Source of the DNA: Sycobia sp. Sy_11
Taxonomy: Eukaryota > Arthropoda > Insecta > Hymenoptera > Epichrysomallidae
Assembly: GCA_018907035.1 (NCBI GenBank)
Contig: JACCIC010000369.1
Span: forward strand, 82,501 to 146,500
DNA: 64,000 nt
Direction of reading: 5' to 3'
The notes beneath the pieces are model-generated. The model saw only the letters and a list, made by a program, of their open reading frames with translations. It had not been told where the DNA came from and made no database searches. Both the position numbers and the translations under genes were made by a program. Below, in pieces: positions 63,951 to 64,000 of the stretch. Position 1 is the first letter of the stretch, and the number at the start of each line of letters is the position of its first letter.

Positions 63951-64000
63951 ATGAGTTCGAAATTCATAATCGATAGCATGCTCCCGAAGTACCACCAGCA
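63951..64000 (+). CDS. abd-A: abdominal-A homeotic protein, first coding exon (partial, runs off the window)
   Basis: The 50 visible bases encode MSSKFIIDSMLPKYHQ. This is the conserved N-terminal signature of insect Abd-A; the Drosophila protein starts in the same style, with S-K-F, D-S-M-L-P-K-Y at matching positions. Abd-A is a homeodomain transcription factor that acts in the nucleus and specifies abdominal segments. The homeodomain, the YPWM-type motif and the exon end lie beyond the window. The start is well set: reading backwards in frame, eight sense codons follow a TGA at 63924-63926, so this is the first ATG of the frame. Ubx and Antp begin differently (MxSYF type), which argues against them. 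The CpG-rich leader before it and the long gene-free flank fit a Hox gene. Identification rests on 16 residues only. Confidence 0.9.
   Translation, partial: MSSKFIIDSMLPKYHQ

Noticed and set aside
1..64000. Many long reading frames rich in Tyr-Ile, Leu-Ser, Arg-Glu, Thr-His or Cys-Val
   Set aside because: They translate (TA)n, (CT)n, (GA)n, (CA)n and (GT)n microsatellites, are open on both strands and show no domain.

Overview
The window reads as a non-coding stretch of an insect Hox cluster that ends inside the first coding exon of abdominal-A (abd-A). The only protein start I can name is at the right edge: from 63951 on the + strand the sequence encodes MSSKFIIDSMLPKYHQ, the N-terminus typical of insect Abd-A proteins. 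An in-frame TGA at 63924-63926 lies just before the ATG. The organism is an insect. A CpG-rich genome packed with (TA)n, (GA)n and (CA)n microsatellites suggests a hymenopteran such as an ant, but the window contains nothing that fixes the species.

In insect Hox clusters the genes are transcribed in one direction and the DNA upstream of abd-A faces Abd-B. By that rule, positions 1-62400 should belong to the abd-A/Abd-B intergenic domain, the counterpart of the Drosophila iab-2 to iab-4 regulatory DNA. This follows from the position of abd-A, not from any recognised enhancer. I found no other coding exon I would defend, no tRNA or rRNA, no CRISPR array and no match to mir-iab-4.

Three kinds of sequence alternate. 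(1) CpG-rich, low-AT blocks lie near 1.08-1.47, 2.0-2.35, 4.38-4.9, 7.48-8.3, 12.4-12.9, 14.75-15.6, 16.9-17.25, 19.7-20.95, 27.5-28.1, 32.1-32.75, 36.2-36.65, 42.35-43.05, 47.7-48.25, 58.25-58.6 and 60.6-63.95 kb. (2) Microsatellites are very dense: about 50 (TA)n arrays, about 38 (GA/CT)n tracts of 20 bp or more, and many (CA)n tracts. (3) AT-rich, microsatellite-poor blocks lie near 5.8-6.4, 13.8-14.3, 17.6-18.5, 24.85-25.6, 33.0-33.7, 39.95-40.95, 43.6-44.95, 51.4-52.65, 53.9-56.9 and 57.1-58.05 kb.

Mobile DNA is sparse but present. A 562-bp element at 36669-37230 has perfect 16-bp terminal inverted repeats with TA at both outer edges. A roughly 1.4-kb element at 55389-56784 has perfect 13-bp terminal inverted repeats and repeated subterminal motifs. 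A short minus-strand fragment at 44420-44623 carries a DNAPA motif like that of DDE transposases and is probably a decayed remnant.

The strongest regulatory leads are the GA/CT tracts (GAGA-factor-like), places where they adjoin GCCAT (Pho/YY1-like) motifs, a Pho-like pair at 59.24-59.30 kb, three CTCF-like cores, and the 3.3-kb CpG-rich leader with several upstream ORFs before abd-A. Single short motifs are expected by chance in 64 kb, so these are leads only. Most long reading frames here are translations of repeats (YIYIYI, LSLSLS, RERERE, THTHTH) and are not genes.
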